Below, in pieces: positions 1-7,764 of a DNA stretch of 64,000 nt (position 1 is its first letter; every line of letters starts with the position of its first letter). Made by a program: the position numbers and the translations under genes. The notes under the pieces were generated by a model. It saw only the letters and a program-made list of their open reading frames with translations. It did not search any database and was not told the origin of the DNA. The stretch comes from Amulumruptor sp947039275. Its GTDB lineage: Bacteria; Bacteroidota; Bacteroidia; Bacteroidales; Muribaculaceae. Location of the stretch: contig CAMQYL010000010.1 of the NCBI GenBank assembly GCA_947039275.1, positions 1 to 64,000 on the forward strand, in the 5' to 3' direction.

Positions 1-95
1 CATGGGGTTTCGCACGGCTGGCACGTCTCCGACGTACCTCCTATATTGGATTCACGGACCATGCTTAAGTGAACGGCATGTCCCTACGGACAGGG
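1..95. repeat. Partial copy of the dispersed inverted-repeat element
   Basis: Positions 1-80 match, with few differences, the reverse complement of 48005-48090, and also resemble 48300-48370, the right arm of the nested element at 48.0-48.4 kb. The copy ends in a half REP (GGCATGTCCCTAC, 75-87). It starts inside the element, so the rest lies outside the window. No gene is seen in 1-168. Confidence 0.7.
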
Positions 96-119
96 GTGAA
101 ATAGGGGTGGGGATATACG

Positions 120-145
120 AAGGGCTGCCGATTTCGGCAGCCCTT
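120..145 (-). terminator. Hairpin terminator after fabF
   Basis: An 11-bp perfect stem (120-130 with 135-145) and a 4-nt loop lie 24 nt beyond the fabF stop codon. There is no strong U tract on the minus strand, so termination is inferred from position and stem quality. Confidence 0.6.
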
Positions 146-168
146 TGCATATGGGATGTGTGGAATGG

Positions 169-1440
169 TTACTTTTCGTACTTCTTGAAGATTACGGTGG
201 CGTTGTGGCCGCCGAAACCGAACGAGTTGCTCAGCGCGGCGCGGACTTCGCGGTGCTCAGCCTTGTTGAAGGTGAGGTTGAGCGATTCGTAGTCGATTTC
301 CTCGTCCTTGTCATCTTCGTCGTGGTTGATGGTGGGAGGAATGATGCCGTTGATGATGGCTTGGATGCTGAACATTGCCTCCAGTGCGCCTGTGGCACCG
401 AGAAGATGACCTGTCATCGACTTGGTAGAGCTGATGTTGAGCTTCTTCACTGCATCGCCGAATACGCCACGGATGGCTTTGATCTCGGAGATGTCGCCCA
501 CGGGTGTAGATGTGCCGTGTACGTTGATGTAGTCGATATCTTCGGGCTTCATGTTGGCGTCCTCGAGAGCGTTGCGCATGGCGAGCATCGCGCCGAGACC
601 TTCGGGGTGTGTTGCTGTCAGGTGGTGGGCGTCTGCGCTGAGACCGCCGCCAGCCATTTCTGCATAGATCTTCGCTCCGCGGGCGAGTGCATGCTCGAGG
701 GTCTCAAGCACAAGCACTACCGAACCTTCGCCCATGACGAATCCGTCACGGCTCTTGCTGAAGGGGCGTGATGCTGTCTCGGGGCTGTCGTTGCGGGTGG
801 AAAGGGCGTGCATGGAGTTGAAGCCGCCCACACCTGCGGGGTAGATGGCTGCTTCGGCACCGCCGGTGATGATAGCGTCAGCTTTGCCGAGGCGAAGCAG
901 GTTGAATGCGTCAACTATGGCGTTGTTTGACGAAGCGCAAGCCGAAACCACACCGTAGTTGGGTCCATGGAAACCGTATTCCATAGAGATGTGGCCGCTG
1001 GCGATGTCAGCGATCATCTTGGGGATGAAGAAGGGGTTGTATTTGGGACCCTGTTCCTGATGGCAGGCATAGTAGCCGGCTTCTTCTTCGAACGTGTGAA
1101 GACCGCCGATACCGGCAGCTACGATTACGCCTACGCGGTCAGGGTTGATGGAGCCGTCGGTGGCATCGAGAGCAGCATCCTTGACAGCCTGACGGGCAGC
1201 AACGAGCGCATACTGGGCGTAGAGGTCGAGCTGACGCTCCTTGCGGCGGTCGAAGTGGTCAGAAGCCTTGAAGTCCTTGACTTCACATGCAAACTGTGTC
1301 TTGAATTTAGAAGCATCGAAGTGGGTGATAGGACCCGCGCCTGACTTGCCGGCTACTGCGGCTTCCCATGTTGATGTTACGTCATTGCCGAGGGGCGTGA
1401 TGGCTCCGAGACCCGTAACAACTACTCTCTTTAATTCCAT
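169..1440 (-). CDS. fabF: 3-oxoacyl-ACP synthase II
   Basis: This is the elongating condensing enzyme of type II fatty acid synthesis in the cytosol. It joins malonyl-ACP to a growing acyl-ACP. The 423-residue protein has the thiolase-fold KAS family length. The catalytic triad is visible: Cys168 in VSACASS, His308 in NVHGTSTP and His345 in SMTGHLLGA, with the conserved Lys340. The N-terminus RVVVTGLGAITPLG is typical of FabF. The gene lies downstream of acpP on the same strand, the usual pairing, but a hairpin with a U tract sits between them. The ATG at 1440 agrees with the family start. Confidence 0.97.
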   Translation of the reverse strand: MELKRVVVTGLGAITPLGNDVTSTWEAAVAGKSGAGPITHFDASKFKTQFACEVKDFKASDHFDRRKERQLDLYAQYALVAARQAVKDAALDATDGSINPDRVGVIVAAGIGGLHTFEEEAGYYACHQEQGPKYNPFFIPKMIADIASGHISMEYGFHGPNYGVVSACASSNNAIVDAFNLLRLGKADAIITGGAEAAIYPAGVGGFNSMHALSTRNDSPETASRPFSKSRDGFVMGEGSVVLVLETLEHALARGAKIYAEMAGGGLSADAHHLTATHPEGLGAMLAMRNALEDANMKPEDIDYINVHGTSTPVGDISEIKAIRGVFGDAVKKLNISSTKSMTGHLLGATGALEAMFSIQAIINGIIPPTINHDEDDKDEEIDYESLNLTFNKAEHREVRAALSNSFGFGGHNATVIFKKYEK

Positions 1441-1533
1441 ATATGGTGAATTTTTAGATTAAGTGTCGCTTGAATGTAAGGAGATAAGGGCAGAGGGAGA
1501 GACAGTGAGATAGGAGAGGGGTAAAAAAGCGAG

Positions 1534-1558
1534 GGCCGTCAAGAGCGTTCTGACGGCC
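1534..1558 (-). terminator. Hairpin with U tract between acpP and fabF
   Basis: An 8-bp GC-rich stem (1534-1541 with 1551-1558) is followed on the minus strand by T6 (complement of 1523-1528). It lies in the acpP-fabF gap and could terminate or attenuate transcription, so that acpP mRNA exceeds fabF mRNA. That consequence is inferred. Confidence 0.6.
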
Positions 1559-1643
1559 ATCACGCTTGATGAAGTCTTTTCACGTTGCTCTGGGAGCAGA
1601 CAGTCATGCTGCCATGTCCCGGCATGTTGCGGACAAAGGGTGA

Positions 1644-1877
1644 TTATTTGTTGGCTTCGATGTAAGCGATAGCGTCGCCGACAGTGGTGATGCCTTCAGC
1701 CTTGTCATCGGGGATGGTGATGCCGAATTCTTTTTCAAATTCCATGATGAGCTCAACAGTGTCGAGGCTGTCAGCACCGAGGTCCTTTGTGAACTCTGCT
1801 GTTTCGGTTACTTCGTTTTCGTCAACGCCGAGCTTGTCAACGATGATAGCTTTCACGCGTGATGCGATTTCTGACAT
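1644..1877 (-). CDS. acpP: Acyl carrier protein
   Basis: This small acidic cytosolic protein carries acyl chains on phosphopantetheine during fatty acid and lipid A synthesis. It has 77 residues, the normal length. Ser37 in the GADSLDTVEL motif is the phosphopantetheine attachment site. The N-terminus MSEIASRVKAIIVDKLGV and the four-helix pattern are typical. It is the first gene of an acpP-fabF pair. A TAAATTTG promoter element lies about 40 nt upstream of the ATG. Confidence 0.97.
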   Translation of the reverse strand: MSEIASRVKAIIVDKLGVDENEVTETAEFTKDLGADSLDTVELIMEFEKEFGITIPDDKAEGITTVGDAIAYIEANK

Positions 1878-1917
1878 AGTTGTTTAGTTATTTGGTTAGT
1901 AAAATCATTTCGCGATG

Positions 1918-1949
1918 CAAATTTAGAGAAAAATTTCCGAAATGGAAAA
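1918..1949 (-). promoter_or_regulatory. Bacteroidota-type promoter of acpP
   Basis: On the minus strand a -7 element TAAATTTG (complement of 1918-1925) is preceded, 18 nt away, by a TTTTCC-like -33 element (complement of 1944-1949). The -7 match is exact, the -33 match is loose. Confidence 0.55.
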
Positions 1950-2149
1950 CATTTACATCCAAGAATTGAGTTTTTATGCTCAAATGGCGCAAAAGTGCGC
2001 AATGGGATAGCTGTAACCCCTCTCAGCCAATATGTTAAATATTTGGCGATGTGGACATTTGGAGTGAGATGATGGAATACGACGAGAACCGCGATGCGAC
2101 AACATAATCGCATGGCGGCTCACATCATATTATATTAGTGGTGCCCGGG

Positions 2150-2409
2150 TGTAGGGACATGCCATAAGGCTGTTAACTTAAACGTTGGAGGTTCTTGTAT
2201 TCAAGACCTTCGGCGGAGGTCAACATATTAGGCCATGGTCATACAAGCCAGTAGGCTTGTATGACCATGGTGACGCCAGCCCTTTCCAATCAATGCCTCC
2301 GTAGGAGGCACACAACCCATGGTATGAGCTGTGCGCCACCTACAGCGGCGGAAATCGGTGTCGTAACAATAACATGGGTCATACAAACCTATGGCTTGTA
2401 TGACCCATG
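2150..2409. repeat. Intergenic stretch with a half REP and two related palindromes
   Basis: The 628-bp gap between acpP and the phosphohexomutase holds no supported gene. It contains a half REP (TGTAGGGACATGCC, 2150-2163), a perfect 17-bp hairpin at 2233-2249/2254-2270 with a 4-nt loop, and a second 17-bp hairpin with one mismatch at 2373-2389/2393-2409. The two hairpins share the core GTCATACAA..C / GGCTTGTATGAC, so they are copies of one element. The interval between them and the tail to 2505 look like degraded repeat sequence. Confidence 0.65.
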
Positions 2410-2505
2410 CCTAATATGTGTGACCCATACTGGGTCTTCGGAGTTGTTTTGCTTAGGTTAGTGGCATTGGAGCACACCGCGTCCCTACTGTCATAGTGTC
2501 TGCAA

Positions 2506-4257
2506 TCAGGCGATGCCGAGGTCGCGCTTTACGGCTTCGATCTTGTTGTCGGCTTCGCTGATGGCGCGGTCGTAGTCGGCTGCTGATGCCATCTTGCCAC
2601 GTACTTCGATGTAGAACTTGATCTTAGGCTCTGTGCCTGAGGGGCGCACTGATACCTTGGAGCCGTCCTCGGTGAAGTACTGGAGCACGTTGGAGGTGGT
2701 GGGCATGTCGAGTTTGCTGACATTGCCAGTGCGGAGGTCGGTGAGGTTGAGGCTGTCGTAGTCCTTGACCTCGATGACGGGACTGCCACCGAGCTGTTTG
2801 GGTGGGTTTTCGCGGAAATTCTTCATCATAGCCACGATTTCCTCGGCGCCGGTCTTGCCTTTGCGCACTACCGAGATGCCGGCTTCGCGTGAGAAACCGT
2901 ATTTGATGTAGATGTCCTGGAGCATCTGGAGGAAGTCCATGCCCTTGTCCTTTGCCCAAGCACATGCCTCTGCCATGAGGGAAATGGCAGAAACGGCATC
3001 CTTGTCACGGGCGAAGTCTTCGGCGAGGAAGCCGTAGCTCTCTTCGCCGCCGCCGAGATAGCGGCCTGTGCCTTCATGGTCGCGGATCACCGATGCGATC
3101 CATTTGAAGCCGGTGTAGCAGTCATACATGGGTATGTTGTTGGCATCGGCGATGGCTTTGATGGCTTCGGTGGTTACAATGGTCTTGACGATATACTCGT
3201 TGCCCTTGATGCGGTCCAGCTCTATGTTGCGTGTGATGATATAGTTAAGGAGTATCATCACGATCTGGTTGCCGTTGATGAGCACGTATTCGCCCTTGTT
3301 GTCGCGGATGACGGCTCCGATGCGGTCAGCGTCGGGGTCAGATGCCATGACCAGGTCGGCGCCTACTTCCTTGGCTTTGGCTATAGCCATTGCCATGGCT
3401 GAAGGCACCTCGGGATTAGGTGACTCTACGGTGGGGAAATCTCCGCTGGGCACATCCTGCTCGGGCACGTGGATAATGTTCTTGAAGCCGTAGTTGCGGA
3501 GGGAGTCAGGTATCAGTTTCACGCCGGTGCCATGTATAGGGGTGTAGACGATTTTGAGGTCGGCATTGTTCTTGATGGCTTCGGGGCTGAGCGAGAGGCC
3601 CTTGATGGCTGTAAGGAATGCCTGGTCGATGTCGTCACCGATAATCTGGATGTTGGCAGGGTTGCCCTTGAATTTGATGTCGTTGACGCTCTTGATTTTC
3701 TCCACGTTGTTGATGATGTTGACATCGTGGGGGGCGATGATCTGAGCTCCGTCAGCCCAGTAGGCTTTGTAACCGTTGTATTCCTTGGGGTTGTGGCTGG
3801 CGGTGATGTTCACGCCGCTCTGGCATCCGAGATGGCGGATGGCGAATGAGAGCTCGGGTGTGGGGCGGAAACTGTCAAACAGATACACCTTGATACCGTT
3901 GGCTGAGAAGATGTCGGCTACGATTTCGGCAAATTTGCGGCTGTTGTTGCGCACATCGTGTCCTACGACCACCTTGATTTCAGGCTCGTCAACGAATGCT
4001 TCCTTGAGGTAGTTGGCGAGACCCTGTGTGGCTGCGCCCACGGTGTAGATGTTCATGCGGTTGGTGCCGGCTCCCATGATGCCGCGCAGACCGCCTGTGC
4101 CGAATTCAAGGTCTTTGTAGAACGACTCGATCAGCTCGGTCTTGTCGGTCGCATCGAGCATGCGGCGCACCTCAGCGCGTGTGGTTTCGTCATATGCATC
4201 GGTCAGCCAAGCTTCGGCTTTGGCTGTCACCTGCTTTATAAGTTCCTGGTTGTCCAT
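2506..4257 (-). CDS. Phosphoglucomutase/phosphomannomutase family enzyme
   Basis: This cytosolic alpha-D-phosphohexomutase interconverts hexose 1- and 6-phosphates for glycogen and sugar-nucleotide synthesis. The 583-residue length fits the PgcA-type (Bacteroidetes/Firmicutes) subfamily. All four signatures are visible: the phosphoserine loop TASHNPKEYNGYK, the metal loop DPDADRIG, the sugar-binding loop GGEESYG and the C-terminal phosphate-binding RPSGTEPKIKFY. It stands alone behind a strong promoter match (4308-4339). Substrate preference (glucose or mannose) cannot be read from sequence. Confidence 0.93.
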   Translation of the reverse strand: MDNQELIKQVTAKAEAWLTDAYDETTRAEVRRMLDATDKTELIESFYKDLEFGTGGLRGIMGAGTNRMNIYTVGAATQGLANYLKEAFVDEPEIKVVVGHDVRNNSRKFAEIVADIFSANGIKVYLFDSFRPTPELSFAIRHLGCQSGVNITASHNPKEYNGYKAYWADGAQIIAPHDVNIINNVEKIKSVNDIKFKGNPANIQIIGDDIDQAFLTAIKGLSLSPEAIKNNADLKIVYTPIHGTGVKLIPDSLRNYGFKNIIHVPEQDVPSGDFPTVESPNPEVPSAMAMAIAKAKEVGADLVMASDPDADRIGAVIRDNKGEYVLINGNQIVMILLNYIITRNIELDRIKGNEYIVKTIVTTEAIKAIADANNIPMYDCYTGFKWIASVIRDHEGTGRYLGGGEESYGFLAEDFARDKDAVSAISLMAEACAWAKDKGMDFLQMLQDIYIKYGFSREAGISVVRKGKTGAEEIVAMMKNFRENPPKQLGGSPVIEVKDYDSLNLTDLRTGNVSKLDMPTTSNVLQYFTEDGSKVSVRPSGTEPKIKFYIEVRGKMASAADYDRAISEADNKIEAVKRDLGIA

Positions 4258-4307
4258 GTCTGTATCTTTTATAATTAATATTGTTACTTCCGAATTTTAG
4301 GGAATAG

Positions 4308-4339
4308 CAAATATAAGTATTAACAACCAAACTCCCAAA
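4308..4339 (-). promoter_or_regulatory. Promoter of the phosphohexomutase gene
   Basis: On the minus strand a -33 TTTG (complement of 4336-4339), 20 nt spacing and a -7 TATATTTG (complement of 4308-4315) match the Bacteroidota sigma-ABfr consensus exactly. The start codon is about 50 nt downstream. Confidence 0.75.
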
Positions 4340-4379
4340 TCCAGCCCTTATGCAGGGTGTGAAACAATATTAAAACCGC

Positions 4380-4862
4380 TCATGACATCCCGTCGGAGAG
4401 GGCGGCTTGTCGGCGTGCCAGGCGTTTCTGATGCTTGGCGAGGCGGCGGTCACGTGCGTCTGCGCGGCGCATGGCGTGTCTGTCATCGCGTGTTATGACG
4501 GGGTCTGCCACTGGAGTGGCTGCCAACGGAGTGGCGGTGGGCGGGACGGCATCGGTTGATGCAGTAGCCTCTCGTGATTGGCGGCGTGCAGCAGCGGCAC
4601 GTGCACGGCGTGAACGCTCTATCGCCTTGTCGATAAGCGGTTGGAGCAAGGTGAATACTACAGTCTCAGTGTCGGTGAAGTCTACCTCGGCTCTGCCGGT
4701 GTCAATATAGTCATCGACGCATTTGATTACCTTATCCTCGTTGATATCATCGCTCAGCTGGCATACGCCATGTATCTGTTGGCAGATGTGGAGGTAGAAC
4801 TTACGGGATACAGCGTGGTTCCACTTGGCTTTGCGTGGCTTAGGTGCGGATTGTGTTGTCAT
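4380..4862 (-). CDS. Hypothetical protein, possible DUF6291-like N-terminus
   Basis: I do not recognise this protein firmly. From the ATG at 4862 it has 160 residues. An upstream in-frame start at 4919 is less likely because it would add an atypical leader. The first ~90 residues (KFYLHICQQIHGV to LLQPLIDKAIE) resemble the layout of DUF6291-type proteins: a helical repeat, then a conserved PLID. The tail is rich in Arg and Ala (RRARAAAARRQ, DARDRRLAKHQKRLARRQ), and a Pro/Thr/Ala linker lies between. The basic tail suggests nucleic-acid binding, which is inference. The next gene on this strand is the phosphohexomutase, which has its own promoter. Confidence 0.6.
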   Translation of the reverse strand: MTTQSAPKPRKAKWNHAVSRKFYLHICQQIHGVCQLSDDINEDKVIKCVDDYIDTGRAEVDFTDTETVVFTLLQPLIDKAIERSRRARAAAARRQSREATASTDAVPPTATPLAATPVADPVITRDDRHAMRRADARDRRLAKHQKRLARRQAALSDGMS

Positions 4863-4952
4863 CGGTGTTTCGTTTTTGTAATTTGTCACAAAACTACAAC
4901 CCCTGAAATCTACAGGCATGCGAAAATATCAGCATGACGACTCTAAAAATGT

Positions 4953-4983
4953 TTTGCCCATAGGGAAAAAATGCGTACCTTTG
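4953..4983 (+). promoter_or_regulatory. Promoter of tRNA-Leu
   Basis: A -33 TTTG (4953-4956), 19 nt spacing and a -7 TACCTTTG (4976-4983) lie 23 nt before the tRNA 5' end. This is a full match to the Bacteroidota consensus. Confidence 0.8.
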
Positions 4984-5006
4984 CACCACATGACAATCCA
5001 CCCTAT

Positions 5007-5088
5007 GCGCATGTGGCGTAATTGGTAGCCGCGTTAGACTTAGGATCTAATGTCTCAGGACGTGGGGGTTCGAGTCCCTTCATGCGCA
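5007..5088 (+). tRNA. tRNA-Leu (anticodon TAG)
   Basis: The acceptor stem GCGCATG/CATGCGC is perfect and is followed by discriminator A at 5088. The anticodon loop TTAGGAT gives anticodon TAG, reading CUN leucine codons. The T arm GGGGGTTCGAGTCCC(T) is canonical, and a short variable arm (class II) is present. CCA is not encoded. Confidence 0.95.
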
Positions 5089-5134
5089 CAATCCGAGGTC
5101 TCCGGAGATTCTATCTCCGGAGACCTCGGATTGT
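5088..5134 (+). terminator. 21-bp perfect hairpin downstream of tRNA-Leu
   Basis: The arms 5088-5108 and 5114-5134 are perfectly complementary, with the loop TTCTA. The left arm starts at the last bases of the tRNA. It probably ends tRNA transcription, but no T tract follows, so it may instead aid 3' processing. Confidence 0.6.
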
Positions 5135-5193
5135 ATCCACATATTAAATGGAATATGGTGAGTCTTGAAGTAGACTGCGGCTCAAAGCAAGTT

Positions 5194-5475
5194 TTAGTGC
5201 TGCTGTTTTAGTGCTTTGACTTTGCGGTCAAGCTCCGCCACTACAGCATCCTTCTGCTTTTTCTTTTCTTCTGGGGTCAGCTTTTCGTTGGCGTTTATCG
5301 CTTTCAATTTCTCGATACACTCATCGTCAAGTTTTGCCTCGGCGGTTAATTCTTCGAGTATCTTGTTGTCGGCTTCAATCTCTTTTTCTAACGCTTCGGT
5401 CTCTTGTGCCATTTTTGCGGCAGCTTCTTTAGTCGTCTGAACCGCCATGGCTTTTTGTGTGGTATTTTTATTCAT
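5194..5475 (-). CDS. Small charged coiled-coil protein
   Basis: Function unknown. From the ATG at 5475 the protein has 93 residues. An extension to 5541 is unlikely because it lacks the charged character. It has no signal peptide and no membrane segment. Nearly the whole length is Glu/Lys/Ala-rich helix (KMAQETEALEKEIEADNK, EKLTPEEKKKQKDAVVAELD), which predicts a continuous coiled coil. It resembles small Bacteroidales proteins annotated only as hypothetical. It stands alone. Confidence 0.6.
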   Translation of the reverse strand: MNKNTTQKAMAVQTTKEAAAKMAQETEALEKEIEADNKILEELTAEAKLDDECIEKLKAINANEKLTPEEKKKQKDAVVAELDRKVKALKQQH

Positions 5476-5686
5476 GATTCGTAGTTTATAATAATAACAA
5501 GTTGCTGGATCGCAAAGTTGTAGATTGATATGTGTGTCCATTTGTTACTTCTCATGTCTTATTGTATGTGGCGCGTATTGTTGTGCGATTGGGCATAATA
5601 ATAGCCAAGTAGTGTTAAAACATACTGATGGGTGTCATTAATCTAAAGATATGCCCCATAGGTGGTTAACGATTGTTAATGGCTGA

Positions 5687-5718
5687 TTTGGGAGACATAG
5701 TGCTGATTTATAATTTTG
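5687..5718 (+). promoter_or_regulatory. Promoter of the 92-residue protein gene
   Basis: A TTTG at 5687-5690, 20 nt spacing and TAATTTTG at 5711-5718 lie 24 nt before the ATG at 5743. Confidence 0.65.
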
Positions 5719-5742
5719 TGACAGATAACCAAATCAAATAAA

Positions 5743-6021
5743 ATGAGTTCATATAGACGATTCAAAAGGAACGAGGATGCCATATCTCCTCGGAAAACAA
5801 TGTCCGTACACATCGGACGCATGGGTGATAGCTTGGAAACACTTAAAGCTATGTGTAACACCAAATGTAATGAAATCCTGAAATCCGTCAGATTAGCTGA
5901 CGGGGAGGAGATGGAGGTGGAAATTTGGACGGACTTTGATCTTGTCGGAGTTGCCAAAATCACCAGGAATGATTCGGGATGGCTGGTTTATTCTATAGAT
6001 TATGCCGTGGGTACCGTCTAA
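5743..6021 (+). CDS. Hypothetical protein, 92 residues
   Basis: Function unknown. The protein is soluble, begins with a basic stretch (MSSYRRFKRNEDAISPRK) and then reads as mixed alpha/beta (MEVEIWTDFDLVGVAKI, GWLVYSIDYAV). There is no signal peptide and no recognised domain. The gene is supported by a well-placed consensus promoter and by AAATAAA before the ATG, and it is the only open frame in the area. A structured repeat follows it. Confidence 0.55.
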   Translation: MSSYRRFKRNEDAISPRKTMSVHIGRMGDSLETLKAMCNTKCNEILKSVRLADGEEMEVEIWTDFDLVGVAKITRNDSGWLVYSIDYAVGTV

Positions 6022-6120
6022 TGGGAGAAGTCACAACTTTCGTCCGTTTAAAACCACTCCTATCGGACACAAAAGATACTGTAGCTTGTAGGAATGGGGC
6101 ATGATGCTGTTTACTCAACG

Positions 6121-6503
6121 CTCGCGGTGTTAACCGCGAGGGGTGTAGTAGCCACATGCAAGCAAGCTGTCAGCTGGCGCGGCTTGTGGAAAACGGATGT
6201 AATGGGAGTCCGGCGGTGTAACTGCTGGGGCAATCGCATGAATCAGCCCCGGCAGCTAACGCTGCCGTCATATTATGGGGCATTTTAGACCACAAGCTTC
6301 ACAAGTCTGACGACTTGCTTGCATGTGGCTACTACTCCCGCCGCGGCTATGCCGCGCCTTAAATGCAAAATAATCTTAAGCAAATAGCATTGCGGATGCA
6401 TCCTTGGTGCATCCGCCAACACGATAATCAGTCTCTGGATATCGGCTGCACCAGGGTACAGCCCTACAATCGGGGCGTTCCAGATAACAGGCTGTATTTG
6501 CTA
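6121..6503. repeat. Structured intergenic repeat with nested inverted repeats
   Basis: The 511-bp gap after the 92-residue gene has no supported CDS. It holds a hairpin CTCGCGG/CCGCGAG (6121-6140). A 22-bp perfect inverted repeat (6145-6166 with 6314-6335) encloses ~147 bp. Inside it are GC-rich arms around CCGGCGG...GCCG near 6210-6270. A further hairpin GCGGATGCA/TGCATCCGC lies near 6390-6420, and a distal AGCAAATA/TATTTGCT pair ends near 6503. The arrangement looks like a non-autonomous mobile or BIME-like element. Confidence 0.6.
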
Positions 6504-6532
6504 AACTTGCGAATGACAGGTGTGGAGGTGAT

Positions 6533-7030
6533 TTACAGCCGTTTCTCGTAGGCGAGGCGTGGTCCCCATGGGAATTGGTGGATTCCGCGGCTGGTGTAGC
6601 CGTATTTTGCCATGAGGTGTTGCATTATCTGGTTGTCGGTGCCTGTGTCAAGGCGGATGCTTGTGATCCCCAGGCTGCGTAATGTCTGCTCGATGAGTGA
6701 AAACAGTGTGGAGGTGGTGTGCCGTCCTCTCAGGCGGTCGCCCAATGCGAGGCGGTGTACCACCCCGTAACTTCCGCTATGCTCCCATATGTCACCTATG
6801 CGGTCATATGCTTCGTCATATGATGAAAGAGCTACATATCCGACCGCTGTCATGTCTGTGTCAATGAATACGTATGCCGTCCCGCTATCGATGTCCCTCA
6901 CTACATCACTGCGTCCCGGGTAGCCGTCCTCCCACTGACGGAAGCCCGATTGCCGCTGAAACGCCCTGGCTTCGTCAAGGAGTGCCAGTATTACCTCTAT
7001 GTCTTTTATATTAGCCTTACGTATTCTCAC
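6533..7030 (-). CDS. GNAT family N-acetyltransferase
   Basis: A cytosolic acetyl-CoA-dependent acyltransferase of unknown substrate, 165 residues, one GNAT domain. The N-terminal IRKANIKDIEVILALLDEA is the usual beta1-alpha1. AYVFIDTDMTAVGYVAL gives the central strands, and VHRLALGDRLRGRHTTSTLF is motif A, with RGRHTT in place of the usual RGxGxG/A. The C-terminal MAKYGYTSRG is the typical end motif. The ATG at 7030 fits the family start. It may belong with the cassette downstream on its 5' side, but it has a 39-nt gap from it. Confidence 0.85.
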   Translation of the reverse strand: MRIRKANIKDIEVILALLDEARAFQRQSGFRQWEDGYPGRSDVVRDIDSGTAYVFIDTDMTAVGYVALSSYDEAYDRIGDIWEHSGSYGVVHRLALGDRLRGRHTTSTLFSLIEQTLRSLGITSIRLDTGTDNQIMQHLMAKYGYTSRGIHQFPWGPRLAYEKRL

Positions 7031-7069
7031 AATGTTAAGTCCTGGCTGTTTATTTGGACTTTGACGTTA

Positions 7070-7297
7070 TCATGCAAATTTCCCGTTAACTCGTTCTTGT
7101 TCGTATAAATAGTAGACATATCCAGAACCCTCAGCATAGAGCCCCGTATTATTGTCTTCGAGCTTTGCGTAGGTCTCCGAATTGACGAAGTCCATCAGAC
7201 TGTTTTGCACAGACTGACTGGTTTTTGAAGATATGTATTCGATGATGTCAGAAATGATACCTTCTTTCATGTAGTCTATTTGTTTATGGGTCAGCAT
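7070..7297 (-). CDS. Small protein of the DUF3791/DUF3990 cassette, possible antitoxin
   Basis: This 75-residue acidic helical protein (KQIDYMKEGIISDIIEYISSK) is unrecognised. It overlaps the 3' end of the DUF3990 gene by 7 nt, so the two are very probably translated together. It reads like the small DUF3791-class proteins that accompany DUF3990 genes in Bacteroidales. A role as antitoxin or partner is inferred from size, position and coupling only. Confidence 0.6.
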   Translation of the reverse strand: MLTHKQIDYMKEGIISDIIEYISSKTSQSVQNSLMDFVNSETYAKLEDNNTGLYAEGSGYVYYLYEQERVNGKFA

Positions 7298-7764
7298 TTA
7301 TGCAAAAATTTGATAGATTCTGGTGAATGAAAGAAATATTGAGATGTGAAACGCTTGAATTGCAACTCTTCCAGGAGTCTCTTCATATCGATGAAGCCAT
7401 TTTCAAAGTTGCGAATCAGGTAAGCTATATCGTCATCGGCTACAGGTCCTATGACAATGTCAAAGTCATGTTCATGAAGCTTGGCTCCTATCCGTCTGTT
7501 TCTCATAACGAATTTTGCCCATTCCTCGTTTGGTGAATCGAATAACTTTATATTCAGTGAATCCGATGCATGTTCCATATCAAAGTCAAATTCCGTTACT
7601 GTAGGGATGCCACCGTAACGGTCTGCGGTACGGGACGACATTTTTATTGCCTGTTCTTTGAGTTCAGTTAGGTAGAACCCTTGACCGAAATCTTTGAAAG
7701 GGCGTCCTTTTGCCAGATCGATAGTATCTATCTCGGTGTTTGAGCCGTGGTAAAGCCTGATCAT
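7291..7764 (-). CDS. DUF3990 protein, putative ADP-ribosyltransferase-fold toxin
   Basis: A 157-residue protein of the DUF3990 family, which is related to the ADP-ribosyltransferase fold. Family hallmarks are visible: LYHGSNTEI (His6), DFGQGFYLT (residues 25-33), followed by a helix with Gln-Ala, and an acidic TEFDFD strand around residue 58. By family analogy it would use NAD to modify a target, but neither activity nor target is shown here. It sits between two small genes: DUF3791 upstream (4-nt stop/start overlap) and a 75-residue gene downstream (7-nt overlap). This is the tight arrangement of a toxin-antitoxin module. Confidence 0.8.
   Translation of the reverse strand: MIRLYHGSNTEIDTIDLAKGRPFKDFGQGFYLTELKEQAIKMSSRTADRYGGIPTVTEFDFDMEHASDSLNIKLFDSPNEEWAKFVMRNRRIGAKLHEHDFDIVIGPVADDDIAYLIRNFENGFIDMKRLLEELQFKRFTSQYFFHSPESIKFLHKC

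Noticed and set aside
145..1344. Plus-strand open frames of 208 and 125 codons over fabF
   Set aside because: They lie antisense to fabF, whose motifs and length are complete. High GC at third positions creates such shadows.
2261..2461. 66-codon frame in the repeat-rich gap before the phosphohexomutase
   Set aside because: It starts within a palindrome and encodes low-quality, cysteine-rich sequence. No promoter is seen.
5088..5134. Attachment site of an integrated element at tRNA-Leu
   Set aside because: No integrase or second copy of the tRNA 3' end is present. A plain hairpin explains it.
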